DNA from: Alternaria dauci
Taxonomy: Eukaryota; Ascomycota; Dothideomycetes; Pleosporales; Pleosporaceae
Direction of reading: 5' to 3'
Assembly: GCF_042100115.1 (NCBI RefSeq)
Contig: NC_091274.1
Coordinates: 3,381,197 to 3,445,196, forward strand
DNA: 64,000 bases
Position numbers and translations under genes: made by a program. Positions 22,447-35,000 of the stretch are shown here, piece by piece. The notes under the pieces are model-generated. The model saw only the letters and a program-made list of their open reading frames with translations. It ran no database searches and was not told the DNA's origin. Every line of letters begins with the position of its first letter. The first letter of the stretch is position 1.

Positions 22447-25400
22447 ATGTTATTATCATCTTTACTTTTAACTCCTATATTAGGTGTACTTGCAATATTT
22501 ATTAATATGGATAAGGGAGTTTCACAATGAACTATAAAATTAGTAGCGTTAACTACATCTATCATAAATTTCTTTATATCATTAATAATCTTTATTTTAT
22601 TTGACTTTAGTACAAATCAGTTCCAATTTGTGCAAGAGTATCATGAAACAAGTTATTATGATATTTATCTAGGTGTAGATGGTTTATCTATATATTTCAT
22701 TCTATTAACTACAATAATTATTCCTATATCACTAGTATCGAATTGAAAATCAATAACAAAAGATGTAGAATCTTATGTTACTATAATACTGTTGTTAGAA
22801 ACTTTATTATTAGCGGTTTTCTTAGTATTAGATATTTTACTCTTTTACATCTTCTTCGAGTCAATATTACCTCCTTTATTTATATTGATAGGTATATTTG
22901 GATCAGATAACAGAGTAAAGGCTAGTTTTTATTTATTCTTATACACATTAATAAGAGAAATTTATCAGTGTGAAAAAGCCAAACTCCGGAAAAGCCCTAA
23001 AGCTTTAGTAACCAAGGTAATAAAGGAAACTTTTTTACTGACCCCATTAATGACTGGGGATATGGTAAGATCACTAAAGATTTCAGTAATGAAATGGGTT
23101 ATCGCGGATCTAAATCAGATAAGGGTTACTTTATCTGTAAAAGAGCAACGAGTAGATGGTTCTTCAAAATCTAGAAATTTAGATTTTGTAAGGTGTACTC
23201 TAGTCGCTGGGAAACCAGTTTTAGGCAGAAAAATCCCTTTCCATCCTAATAACTGCAAAGTTGTAAGCGGGCTTTTATCACTAAGAGCTTTTATACATAC
23301 AACTAAATCTATAGGAGATAATCTCACTCTAAGTAAACAAGTAAACAATATATTTGGAGAAAAAAACTCTAATATAAAATTAAACCCTTTATTTGTAACG
23401 GGGTTTGTATTACTTTTTTTTTAATATATCATGATATATTAAAAAAAAAGTTCGCAGAAGGATGTTTTGCAATAGGATTATTCGTTAGTAGTAATTACAA
23501 AATGGGTTACCAAACTCAAGCAATATTCAAAATTACTTTACATAAAAAGGATTTTAATTTATTATCTCAGGTTAAAGATTATTTTGGTGTAGGAACTATT
23601 ACGAAACATGGTGACACCACTATAGAATATAGAGTAAAATCTTTAAAAGATTTAGATTTAATTTTATCTCATTTTGAAAAATATCCACTTATTAGTCAAA
23701 AATGGTCTGATTTAGAACTTTTCAAGCTCGCTATTTCATTACTTAAAAATAAAGAACATTTGACTAAAAAAGGGTTTAATCAAATACTTGCCATTAAGTC
23801 TTCTATGAATAAAGGTTTATCTGAGGAATTACAACTAGTTTTCCCTGAAATTACTCCGGTAAACAGACCTTTACTTATCGATAAAGATGTGAAAGATCCT
23901 TATTGGTTAGCAGGGTTTACTAGTGGTGAAGGATGTTTTTTTGTTTACATACGTAATAGTTCTACAACTAAACTAGGTAAATCTATCACTTTGAAATTTC
24001 ATATTGCTCAGCACAGTAGAGACACTGAACTTATTAAAAAATTTGTGGCTATTTTTGGTTGCGGTAGAATTGAATTAAATTTAGATAGATCAGTTGTGTA
24101 TTTTGTGGTGACAAAGTTAGAGGATATTACTTGTAAAGTAATACCATTTTTTGACAAAGCTCCTATTAAAGGTGTTAAAACCTTAGATTATGAAGATTTT
24201 AAAAAAGTGGCTGTGTTATTAACCAAAAAACACCACTTAACTGAAAAAGGTATAAATGAAATTAAGCTAATAAAATCTAATATGAATTTTCAAAGAGGTT
24301 CTGTTTAACAAATAACTACTACTAAACGTTATAATTTGCATTATATTCCATGGGGTGGATTAAACCGTCTAGTACGGTGTGGATTGAAGTAACCCTAAAT
24401 TAAAGATAAACTAAAGTCCTTTTTAAGGATATATTAGTTACGTGTTGGGTTCTTTATTTTTACTATTATCTATAATAGCAATGTCATCTATCATGAGTGC
24501 TACCAATTTTGATACTCTTTTTAAAGGAAATTTCATTTATTTAACACAGCTTTTCTTATTTTATGGTATTTTTATAGCTTTTGCTGTAAAAACTCCTACA
24601 ATTTTCCTAAATACATGACTTTTAAAGGCTCACGTTGAATCACCTTTAGGAGGAAGTATTATTTTAGCAGCTATTGTTCTTAAGTTAAGTTTATATGGAA
24701 TTTTTAGACTAATTTTACCTGTTTTACCTAAAGCTTATATGGATTATACTTATATAATTTTCCTAATTGGTGTTATTACTATAGTATACGCTAGTCTTAG
24801 TACATTAAGAACAATAGATATTAAAGAACTTATTGCATACAGTTCTGTTTCTCATGCTGCAGTTTATCTTCTAGGTGTGTTCAGTAACTGTATACAAGGT
24901 ATTGAAGGTGCTATTAATTTAGGGTTGGCTCATGGACTAGTTTCACCTGGTCTATTTATATGTGGAGGAGGTGTATTATATGATAGATCTTCTACAAGAG
25001 TAATCTCTTTCTACAGAGGAGTTACTCAAGTAATGCCATTATTTGCTATATTATTCTTTATACTATGTCTGGCTAACTGTGGAGCTCCTTTATCTTTAAA
25101 TTTTATAGGAGAATTCTTATCGTTATATGGGGTATTTGAAAGATCATCTTTATTTGGTGTTTTTGCAAGTTCTTCTATAATTTTCTCTGCAGCATACACT
25201 ATATATATGTATCAAAGAATAGCTTTTGGTGGAGCCTATTCAAGAATGTTTACCTTTAGTATACCGGATTTAACTAAAAGAGAATTTACTATCTTATTAA
25301 TATTAGTTATACCTACTGTTTTATTTGGTGTTTATCCTGCACCAATATTAGACGCTATCCATTATTCAGTTTCAACGTTAATTTACCTTTTTGACTCTAA

Positions 25401-26043
25401 CATAGTTACTTGTGATGCACCAAATGGTTGATCAAGTTACTTCCAACAGGATAATACTAGTTACTATACTACTGTATTTGCTTTATACATATGAGCAGTA
25501 CTTGTACCCTTAGCTATAGAAGTCTTTCACTTTCAAAAAAACAATATAAAAATAAGGGTTATACGTATTTTAACTATAATGAGATACTGTTTAACTATAC
25601 AAACTATCATTTTAGCTTTATACACACTGTATATAATTATTAACTTATTTCTTGTATTTGGTCATATTCTGTCTTTTGAGCTTACAAGCTTATTTTCAGA
25701 ACACTATGCTCATGCTGGGGCAGATTCAGAATTTATCTTAAACAATAATCCTGATTTAAATGTTTCATTAGATACTGCGAATGATTCTGATGGTAACCAC
25801 CATCATCAGAGTTGTACCTGTCCTCATGAGAATACGGTTGATATAGAAGAATCAGAAAGTCAAAATAATAATTGTTGTCTTTGTGGGAATGGAAGTCCGG
25901 ATGCAGCTTGCGTAACTTGTGACTGTGAGATGCATGACAGTTGTCTTGCAGAGACAACTTATGATTCTGTTTTACCAGACAATGAAAATAATGGAAACAA
26001 TGGAAATAATGGAAACAATGAAAATAATGGAAACAATAATTAG
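22447..26043 (+). CDS. nad4: NADH dehydrogenase subunit 4, 2 exons, with C-terminal extension
   Basis: Membrane proton-pump subunit of complex I. Exons 22447-22948 and 24443-26043. Conserved blocks: LGVDGLSIYFILLTT, FFESILPPLFILIGI, FYLFLYTLLGSLF, KTPTIFLNTWLLKAHVESP, GSIILAAIVLKLSLYG, AYSSVSHAAVYLLG, INLGLAHGLVSPGLF, PLSLNFIGEFLSLYG and LFGVYPAPILDAIHYSVSTL. Instead of stopping soon after, the frame stays open for about 200 more codons: CDAPNGWSSYFQ, two hydrophobic helices, then a Cys/His-rich and Asn/Gly tail to TAG at 26043. The extension is described separately. Confidence 0.93.
22949..24308 (+). pseudogene. LAGLIDADG endonuclease split by 41-nt palindrome
   Basis: Exon-fused frame through the intron core to NPLFVTGFV, where a palindrome enters the first motif (then AEGCFAIGLF). 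It stays open from the insert to TAA at 24308 with no further lesion, including the second motif LAGFTSGEGCFFV. The uninterrupted state of about 285 codons after the insert says the insertion is recent, or that it is skipped in expression. TGG is used for Trp in QKWSDL and YWLAGF. Confidence 0.8.
23409..23454. repeat. 41-nt palindrome in LAGLIDADG motif, copy 2
   Basis: Between GFV and AEGCF: attac, T run, aatatatcatgatatatt, A run, gtt. Same length and same codon as the copies at 7230, 43090 and 60617. Confidence 0.8.
25405..26043 (+). other. nad4 C-terminal extension or fused extra ORF
   Basis: In frame with nad4. It starts FDSNIVTCDAPNGWSSYFQQ, whose CDAPNGW..YFQ recalls the CDAPRAWGLYFQ of cox2. 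Two hydrophobic stretches follow (FALYIWAVLVPLAIEV and ALYTLYIIINLFLVFGHIL). The tail is rich in Cys and His (HHHQSCTCPHEN, CCLCGNGSPD, CVTCDCEMHDSC), a possible metal-binding finger, and it ends in GNNGNNGNN repeats. An ATG at 25579 could start a separate protein. I do not recognise the family. Confidence 0.6.
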
Positions 26044-26059
26044 TACTCTTCTATAAACA

Positions 26060-26305
26060 GATCATTTTGTCCTACTCTTATCTGGATTACAAGAGCAATA
26101 TTAAGATAAAACCTTTCTAACTCTAGATTGTTAGTAAAATAATTGTTTTGTACAATTAACATGTTATGAAAAGTAATTGCTTCACATAATAGTATAACAT
26201 ATCCCAGTAAATAAGTTTATATTTACTGGAAAATTGCAAGGTAGATTTATATTTCTACTGCAATAAAGGGAGAAGATAAACAAATGTTTAGTAAAGCCCA
26301 AAAAA
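26060..26305 (+). repeat. boundary repeat R3, after nad4
   Basis: Follows nad4 directly. Keeps the cox2-like remnant (ggattacaagagcaatat), aattgttttgtacaatt hairpin, atgttatg...ataacat stem, ccagtaaata/tatttactgg, a ttgca...tgcaa stem with gtaga/tctac, gggagaag and aaagccc. Confidence 0.85.
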
Positions 26306-26580
26306 AATATTGTCGACCTTTTGCAAAAGACATATGACCCAAGGATCTAGCTTCGAAGGCTGAATTACCCGTAGTTAGGTTACCCCCCTATGCAGGAATT
26401 GATAATAGGGTATGGTACTGTAGAAGGAGATGTTAACAGCTTGAATATAATTTGATTACTTCCGGAACTTGTGGAAACGCGAGTATTCTTAAAGATGAGC
26501 TTGATAGGTAACTATCTTGACCCATGCTTGGTGTGAGACGGGCACTAAGCTGTAGACATTTAAACATTCAAACATTAAAA
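26305..26580 (+). ncRNA. RNA-like sequence of unknown identity
   Basis: About 240 nt with richer G+C and no reading frame, for example aaggatctagcttcgaaggc, cttccggaacttgtggaaac and gtgagacgggcactaagctg. It looks like structured RNA (an rRNA or intron fragment, or another stable RNA) but I cannot match it to rnl, rns, RNase P RNA or one of the four intron families seen here. It lies between repeat R3 and a small ORF. Confidence 0.35.
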
Positions 26581-26586
26581 ATTTAA

Positions 26587-26916
26587 TTAACAAAAGCTAC
26601 TACTATATTTACAACTTTAAAAAATATAAATACTAAAAGTTTTTTAATTAAGCTTAAAATTAAAACAACCCCTTACTATGGTAGTTTGGTAATCTTATTA
26701 GGTATTTTGGTTATCATTTTAGCTAAATTAGAATGAGATATACCTCAAATTATAGTGGTATTGTTCATATATTTAGCTTATATGAGTCTTTTAGTGTTTT
26801 CTTATAATAATTTAGAGATCCATAATTATGGATCTGATTTTGGTTTATATCTAGGATACTGTATATCTAGAGAAATTCCTGATTACAAGAACTATAGTAG
26901 GGTAAAACCCATCTAA
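26587..26916 (+). CDS. small membrane ORF without ATG start, unknown
   Basis: An open frame of about 109 codons (TGA = Trp in KLEWDIPQ). Two adjacent hydrophobic stretches are GSLVILLGILVIILAKLE and IIVVLFIYLAYMSLLVFSY. The frame then runs into boundary repeat R4 (SREIPDYKN) and stops at TAA there. The N-terminus follows a TAA and no ATG is in frame early on, so it could be an exon or a remnant rather than a whole gene. It does not match a standard mitochondrial gene I know. Confidence 0.4.
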
Positions 26917-27095
26917 TAACTCTAGAGTTATTTTATTAAAATAATTGTTTTGTACAATTAACATGATATCAAAAGTAATTACCTTACCAGATAGTATAAC
27001 ATATCCCAGTAGATATATTCTGTTTGTCCACACACAAAAAAAGAGAAAAGAGCTCAATAAAGAGCATCCGTTATACACGCAACAGGTTGTTTTAT
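26870..27095 (+). repeat. boundary repeat R4 with tRNA-like piece, before nad4L
   Basis: Has gattacaagaactatagtag, gggtaaaaccc, ataactctagagttat hairpin, aattgttttgtacaatt hairpin, atagtataacatatccc. It is truncated, then gagctcaataaagagcatcc and gttatacacgcaac resemble the D and anticodon arms of a tRNA. Confidence 0.75.
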
Positions 27096-27294
27096 ACATA
27101 CCGTATTACAGAGTCATTATAGCTAATTAGTAATAAAATTTAATAGTAATGTATTAAATATGTATATCTAATACATGAATAATTCTTATTTGTTTAATAG
27201 CAAAATAAGATATTATCAATACTCTAATGCAAGTAAAGGTCTTATACAATAAATTACTTTAGAACACCTACATTAATATTATTATTTTTATACA

Positions 27295-29023
27295 ATGAAT
27301 TTATCACTAATTTTATTTACAATTGGAATTTTAGGTTTTGTTTTAAACAGAAAAAACATAATTTTAATGCTTATTTCAATAGAAATAATGCTATTAGCTA
27401 TTACATTCTTAGTATTGGTTAGTTCACTTAGCTTCGATGATATATTAGGTCAAACATACGCTATCTATATTATTGCCATAGCCGGAGCAGAATCTGCGAT
27501 CGGTTTAGGTATTTTAGTAGCTTTTTATAGATTTATCTCTTTTAAATCAATCCATCTATCCTTTAGTCAACCTAAACCACCCTTTAAAGCTTTTAATATT
27601 ATTCCACTAGCCCCCGCGGGCTTGTCCCACAGTAGGGTAAGGCTCATGAGGGGACTAGGAATAAGAAATTATTCTACATCTAAGTCTTTTAACTCTAAAA
27701 ATTCTTTAGATCCCTTATTCATAACTGGGATTTTTGATGCTGAAAGTTCTTTTCTAATTGCAATGTTAAAGAATTCTAGATATAAAACTGGATGAAATGT
27801 GCAGGCTAGAGTTCAACTAAAAATGCATGAAAAAGATAGATCTTTAGTATTGAAGATACAGGAATATTTCGGAGGTATAGGGCTTGTATCCAACCCCAAT
27901 AATAATTCTACAGTGGAATTTAGGGTTCATAGTCTTAAGCATATAACTAATGTGATTATACCACACTTTGATAACTATCCCTTATTAACTAAAAAATATT
28001 CCGATTATATGCTTTTTAAAAATGTTATTAACTTAATGTTAGAAAAACAGCATAGTAATTTAGAGGGAATACAAAAAATAATTAATACAAGGGCATCTAT
28101 GAATTGAGGTTTATCTGACCAATTAAAACAGGCTTTCCCTAATACTATTCCTGTTATAAGAGAAGAAAGAGTAATTAACTATAACATACTTGTGCACTCT
28201 AAACAGTGAATAGCTGGATTTTCAACAGGAGAGTCTAATTTTTATATTGCTATTAATAAATCTAAAACAACAGACAGTATATACGCTTCATTACGCTTTT
28301 CTATTGCTCAAGATTTAAGAGACGTAGTCTTATTAGAGAGTTTTGTAGACTTCTTTAAATGTGGGTATGTAGTTAGATATGAAAAGCGTTCAATAGCTGA
28401 GTTTGTAGTTACAAGAATTGATGATATAGTTAATCATGTAATACCTCTTTTTGAAGAACATACTATTGCAGGATCAAAGTACTCAAATTATTGTTCTTTT
28501 AAAAGGGCTGCTTTAATGGTTAAAAACAAAGAGCATTTTGAAGAAAATGGTTTAAAAGAAATCTTACTATTAAAAGACAAAATGGGGATGAATTCTAAAA
28601 ATAATCATGGTGATGATTAGGGGTTTGAGAGAAAATAGGTCAAAAAAGGTAGAGCAAACCTCTATCTAGTCTTATTAAGGCGAAACCTTAAAAGTGCGGG
28701 AAAATCTTAAAGACAAATCTACCAAATTAATATAGTAATATGATTAATGGAACAGGTAATGACTCGTTGTATGGTAAAAACGGTTTGTATGAAGAAATGA
28801 AATAGACAATCTGCAGCTAAACATCAGTATAGTTATATTGGTGTACAGTTCATCGACTAAACGGAGGTTGGTTTATAATTATGTCATTATATAATTATTT
28901 GCTTAAGATATAGTCAGGCATAATAGAAAAATTATGGTAATATCCTATCCTTCCTAAGGGAATACAATTCCTATGGAAAAAGGGAGAAAACGAAGAGGAA
29001 GTATTAGTATTGAATTTAAATAA
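27295..29023 (+). CDS. nad4L: NADH dehydrogenase subunit 4L, 2 exons
   Basis: Small complex I membrane subunit. Exons 27295-27533 and 28993-29023, giving an 89-residue protein. It starts [20 protein letters not shown], with [14 protein letters not shown] and [19 protein letters not shown], and is completed as [10 protein letters not shown] by the 31-nt second exon. The TAA stop shares its last A with the nad5 ATG (taatg), the usual fungal nad4L/nad5 overlap, so both are read from one transcript. Confidence 0.95.
27534..28620 (+). CDS. LAGLIDADG homing endonuclease, exon-fused
   Basis: Continuous with nad4L exon 1 to TAG at 28618-28620. The motifs [14 protein letters not shown] and [13 protein letters not shown] have the final G of the motif replaced by S, though the acidic residue stays; this variant occurs in active enzymes, but activity is less sure. 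Family phrases [20 protein letters not shown] and [16 protein letters not shown]. No insert. Confidence 0.83.
27534..28992 (+). mobile_element. group I intron (F3) in nad4L
   Basis: Splits the codon in AFYR-L-RGS. The ORF comes first, the F3 core after it: ggaacaggtaatgactcg (about 28748), gttcatcgactaaacgg (about 28848), taagatatagtc (about 28905). Ends G at 28992. Confidence 0.85.
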
Positions 29024-32000
29024 TGTATCTAGCTATAATTATCTTACCACTATTAGGATCAATAGCTTCTGGTTTTTTTGGTAGAAAAATCGGAGTATCA
29101 GGAGCACAAATAATTACATGTACAGCTGTTGTAACTACAACAATATTAGCTGTTTTAGCTTTCTTTGAAGTTGGGTTAAATAATATACCTGTATCCATAG
29201 AGGTATTCAGATGAATTGATTCTGAATCATTAAATGTATCCTGAGGATTTCATTTTGATTCACTAACAGTTTGGTACGTGGCTATCTTAATAGAGATAGA
29301 AGCTGTGTTGGTTGGAATCCAACTGTATAAGAATATGTTTATTCTTTGAATAAGCAGGTTAGTTAGGTCAGATAAGACTAAAAATAATCCTGCTTATCTT
29401 CCCTGTCCATTTAATTCATATGGACTAAAAGGATTTAGATGTAAATACCCCTTTACGAGCACTTTCCCGAACCGTAAAAAAATGAATTATTCAACTATTA
29501 ATAATATAAAGCAAATCGAAGAGGAGAAAGGTGGTGCTATTAACCCTGAATTCCTGCAATGATTTGTAGGATTCACAGACGCTGAAGGAAGTTTTACGAT
29601 TAATAGTCATTTAAAAAAAGATAAATTTACTATTTCTAGTTTTTCATTCATGTTTAAAATAGGATTACATAAAGATGACGAAAAGGTTTTAAGAGATATT
29701 AAAGACAGATTAAGAATCGGAGGAGTTCGTATTTATAAAGATGAATGTATATTTAGTGTTACAGATAAAAAAGGTATTGCTTTATTAATTGATATATTCG
29801 ATAAATATAACTTAAATACTTCCAAATATCTAGATTATTTAGATTTTAAGAAAGCTTTCCATTTTTATTCGAATAGATCTGAAGATTTAAACCCTTATAT
29901 GATAAAAGATACAATTTTACAATTAAAAAATAAAATGAATAATAGTCGTATAAATTTTGATAGACCAAATAATTCTGAAATCGTAATAACTAAAAGTTGA
30001 CTGCTAGGGTTCGTTGAAGGAGATGGGTCTTTTTTTTTAAAAAGAGATAGTTTAACTCCTGTATTTGCCATTGAAGTCTCCGGAGTACAACTACCGGTAT
30101 TTGTGAAAATAAAGGAATTCTTAGAAAATAATATAGGTTTTGATTCATATTCCTTCTATAAATTAAAAAACTCCTCAACCATAGCAGTAGCTGAAGTAAA
30201 GGCTAGAAATGCTAATAGCAAAAGTAGCGTAACACTTATTATAAAAAACATTAATGTTTTAAATAATTATTTGGTACCTTTTTTTGCGGATATGGAATTT
30301 TTAACTAAGAAAGGTATGGATTTTAAGGATTTTAAAATAATTTGTAAAGCTATATACGATGGGGCACACAGAATACAAGATATAAGAGCCTTAATATTAA
30401 AATTATCTAATACTATGAATAATTTTAGATTGTCAACTTATAAAGGTATAGTTGTAGCTTTAACTCAAGAAGAAACAGAAAAACTATTAAATGCAGGATC
30501 TACAGTTGAACGTCTTTTAGATGGAAGAGTTGTAGATTGTGACACTAAAAAAGTACTACCAAGACAAGTTTCTTGTATATATGAAATATGTGAACAAGAT
30601 GGTGGGGTTTTATTGGCGAATTCTTTAACCGAAGCTGCTGCAATTGTAGGATTATACCCTGACACTTTAAGTAAGTATTTAGATAGTGAACATTTAAATG
30701 GGGAGTTCATAGAAATTAAAAATCATAAAATTAAAAGAGTATGTGTTTTTTCTTAGATGTACTCCTAACTTCTTAATCTAGCCCCTTTTGTAATTATTTA
30801 TCTTTTGTAATTAATCTTTATTTTTCTTATTAGTCGCCTCAAAATACTATGACTAGCTGTCAATTAAGTTGCATATTTAATGAGCGACGGTGGACTATTG
30901 TAAGGATATAAACAAATATACATCTAGCAGCCTGGATAATAGGGATAAGGAATAAACATACAGCCGTTGTATGAATATAATGGCTGTCTACCTATCATAG
31001 TTGAATTAATATAAGGATATATTTTTTATATTAACGAAGGAATATGAATAGCCGTGTAACTAAGTTAGTCAGGCTAGGTAGAATTAATAGGAATTGGGTA
31101 AGATTATTATCGAACAATTCTATACTTATATAAATGGGTGAAAACGGTTAACAAGGATATACTTAAAGACCGTCGGCAGTAATAAATGTCGCTACAGACT
31201 GGTTCGCCGGGGTTAGGCTGAAATGTCTGTCCGAATGTACAGTCGGACCTTAGAACGAGTGCGAGATCGTAGGGAGGAAATATTTATCATAAAAAACACT
31301 ACGCACAGTGGATAGCCTTACCACAAAGGTAATAAACTCCTAAGTATCAAAGATACTCTTAATGTCTATTCCTCTGTATAGAGGTGACATTAAGGCCAGG
31401 TTAACTAAGGTTGTTCTATGCTTATACCTGTTTTAATAGTTTCTTCTTTAGTGCATATCTATTCTATAGGTTATATGAGTGAGGATCCTCACCCTCAAAG
31501 GTTCTTTAGCTACTTAAGCTTGTTCACATTTATGATGGTTATATTAGTTACAGCTAATAACTATTTATTAATGTTTGTAGGTTGAGAAGGTGTTGGGGTT
31601 TGTTCATATCTTCTAGTGTGTTTCTGATTTACTAGAATAGCAGCAAATCAAAGCTCTCTTTCAGCATTTTTAACAAATAGAGTAGGTGATTGTTTCTTAA
31701 CTATAGGTATGTTTGCGATATTATGAGCGTTTGGTAATTTAGATTATGCAACTGTATTCTCATTAGCTCCTTACATGAATGAAAATGTTGTTACTGTTGT
31801 AGGTATATGTTTATTAATTGGAGCTATGGCTAAAAGTTCTCAAGTAGGACTTCACGTTTGATTACCTATGGCGATGGAAGGTCCTACACCCGTTAGTGCA
31901 CTAATACATGCTGCCACAATGGTTACTGCGGGAGTTTATCTATTAATGCGTTCATCTCCTTTAATAGAATATAGTTCAACAGTGCTAATGTTATGTTTAT

Positions 32001-35000
32001 GATTAGGTGCAATTACAACTGTATTTAGTTCTTTAATAGGTTTATTCCAACAAGATATTAAAAAAGTTATTGCTTATTCTACAATGAGCCAGCTTGGGAT
32101 GATGGTAATAGCTGTAGGTTTATCTTCTTATAATATAGCTTTATTTCATTTGGTGAACCATGCGTCGAATTTATAGGGCGCATGTAAAATTTGACAATAT
32201 GCTGGGACACCTCTAAAGTTTTATCTAGTTATATGGCAAGCTAGTACTAAAATTTAGAGATAATCAGCAGGGAAGATATGTATAATATAAATACATAAAC
32301 CCTCAACGACCATACGTCAAAAATATTAGACGTAGTTTTATTAAAAACAGCTATTAAGTGCTTCCCGACCTTTTTTTTTATTAATTAATTAATAAAAAAA
32401 AACAAATATAGGTAGCCTCGTAGATAATCACGTTTTTTTAGGATGATTCTATATTATGATATGGTCTAAACAACATAGTGATATGTTGCAAGTAATCATA
32501 ATATATTTCCTTAGCGCTATATATAAAGCAGTGTTTTGCTGCTTTAATCAATTACTAGATGGATCTTTCTGTCCTTATTTTCACTACTAGCTACTGGATA
32601 GGTTCCTTTTGGAATCATAATCCGGTAAAGGGAAATAAGTAATAGATAGCCATGGCGAAGGTAATATTTTATAGTTAAAATTAAATTAACGCCTATATTA
32701 TCTGCAACTTTACATTTGTTGCTGGAGGTTTATTAAAAATTTTATGTCTTTATAGTCTATTTGAATTTATAGATTATGATTTATTTAATTTAAGTTCAAG
32801 TTCATTATTCATTACACCTGTTATTAATACCATTGGAGATAAAGGGGAAAAGGGTAAAAAACATAGTATTAATTCTAAAATCCATTCTTCTTTTTATACA
32901 ATACTAAATGACAAGTCTAGAGGTGGCGTGTTATTAAGTAATGTTATTTATCAGATACATGATCAAAATAAATTAAATTTACCTTTATTCTTAACATCAA
33001 AAGGTATAAAAGCTTCACATGATTTAATTAATATGATGAATCTTTTACCTGAAAATAATAATTCTGGTTTTAAAGGAGATAACTTATTATTTGAGTTTTT
33101 AAGTAACAATTTTAATAAAATATTTAGATTCAATATGCAGTTAAGTTTAAAAACAATAAAACCTAATATTATGTATGATTTACCCCTTGGATCTCAAAAA
33201 GTAATAGATGGAGATTGTTCAGGTATTTACTGTTTTGTGCACCAAGAAACTGGTAAATATGGAATAGGTTCTGCCATATCTTTACGAAATCGTCTTAATG
33301 ACCATATGAACAGTTTTTATGGTAATCGATTAAGATCTCATTTACATGATTGAGTAATGGCCAACGGAAATGTTTCATCTATTAAATGGGCACCTATTAT
33401 TACGTACGATAATATAGTTCAACAATGATATAATATTAACTATGCATTTCCCTTAAGTCAAGGGGGTGCTAAAATACTACAAGGGTTTGGACAATATGTT
33501 AGTCGTATATTAGAACAATGTATTTATACTAATTATAAACCCTATTTTAACATTAAAGATGAACAAAAATTAAAAGATATTATTTTTTATAATTTTTCTT
33601 TTGAAGCTAGTGAATTATCATTAAGTTTAGATCAAATTCATGTATATCAAGCTTGATTGGACAAAAAAGCTACTATTTTAGTAGCAGAATCTAATTCTTA
33701 TAATTCATTAGCAGATCAATTAAAGATATCTGTAGGTGCCGTTAGAAATAATATGAATTGACACAAGGGTATAACTATAACAAACGATAAAGGGGAAAAT
33801 ATTGTTATATATTTAAAAGAAAAAGGTGTACCTTTTAGATGTGAACAAATTAATTCTCAATTAAAACCGAAAGATAAATATTCTTTAGTTGAATTAAAAG
33901 ATAAATCCTTATATGATCTAAAGCCAGGAAAAATTTATGTTATAAATATAGAAACCCTTGAAGTTTTTGGTATTTATAAAAATCAACGTGAATTATGAAT
34001 GAACTTGAACCCAAATTCAGGCGTAGCCGATTTGGAAAACCTATCTCTAAACCAGCAAAGAAATTTTCTTGATAATAGAATAGGAAGATATTTTAATTTG
34101 GTTAAACCAGGTGGAATTAGCACTGAGTTAGGTAATTTTTATTTTTGTAAACATCCTGAGTATCTACCCGGATTGACGAAAAAAGCTTCGGGATTTTTTG
34201 CAGTTGATACCTTTACAGGATTGGCTAAATATTTTTCCAATAATTCTCAAGCTGGTGATCGGGGAACAGTAAGACGAAATAGAAATAATAATACTGTTAC
34301 AAAGGATGGTATCAAGTACATAAATGAAGACATCTTTATTGATCATTTTCCAGGAGCTGTAATTAAACAAGGTGCAACATTTCAACTCAATAGAGAACAG
34401 CTTGCTAATTTACCTGATAACCCTAAATCTTAGCCCTTATTTTTTTTTTTTTCGACGTAATTTCGAATATTCGAAATTACTAGAAAAAATTAGGCGGACA
34501 CGTATCATCGAAACAAGTGATGGTGCTACTTCGCTGGGTAAAGATTTATTAAAAGTCTATAAAGCACTATTATTCTTGGGAGCTGGTGCAGTTATCCATG
34601 CTGTAGCTGACAATCAAGATTTTAGAAGATATGGTGGGTTAAGACCATTTTTACCACTTACTTATTCTGTAATGCTTATAGCTTCTTTAAGCTTAGTTGC
34701 ATTCCCATTTATGACAGGATTCTATTCAAAAGATTTTATACTTGAATCTGCTTATGGTCAATATTATTTCTCTGGTACTGTTGTTTATATAATAGCTACT
34801 ATAGGAGCAATGTTTACTACATTATACTCTGTAAAAGTGTTGTATTTAACATTCTTAACTAATCCTAATGGACCTTTAATAAACTATAAACAAGCACATG
34901 AAGGTGATATCTTTATGAGCTTACCTTTAATGATTTTAGCTATATTCTCAATATTCTTTGGGTTTATAACAAAAGACATGTTTATAGGGTTAGGTTCAGC

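Larger units (their letters stand above)
22949..24442 (+). mobile_element. group I intron (F2) in nad4
   Basis: Splits FLYT-L-LGSLF. The core is read in frame with the exon: aactccggaaaagccctaaag (about 22982), atcgcggatctaaatca (about 23101), gagcaacgagtagatgg (about 23143), aaggtgtactc (about 23189). Ends G at 24442. Confidence 0.85.
32166..34555 (+). mobile_element. group I intron (F1) in nad5
   Basis: Splits NHA-F-YKALLF. The 5' core has atatgctgggacac (about 32198), aatcagcagggaag (about 32262) and caacgaccatacgtc (about 32305). A palindrome lies at 32371-32402. A long GIY-YIG ORF follows, then a family B palindrome just before the 3' end. Confidence 0.78.

Noticed and set aside
22792..23424. 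Apparent nad4 isoform read through the intron
   Set aside because: It is the exon-fused 5' part of the intron endonuclease frame, not a respiratory protein.
25733..25957. Minus-strand frame rich in His and Tyr
   Set aside because: Antisense of the nad4 extension with no start context or family likeness.
32505..32550. Sequence like AIYKAV resembling the nad5 exon start
   Set aside because: Does not continue as nad5 and lies inside intron DNA; the real exon starts at 34556.
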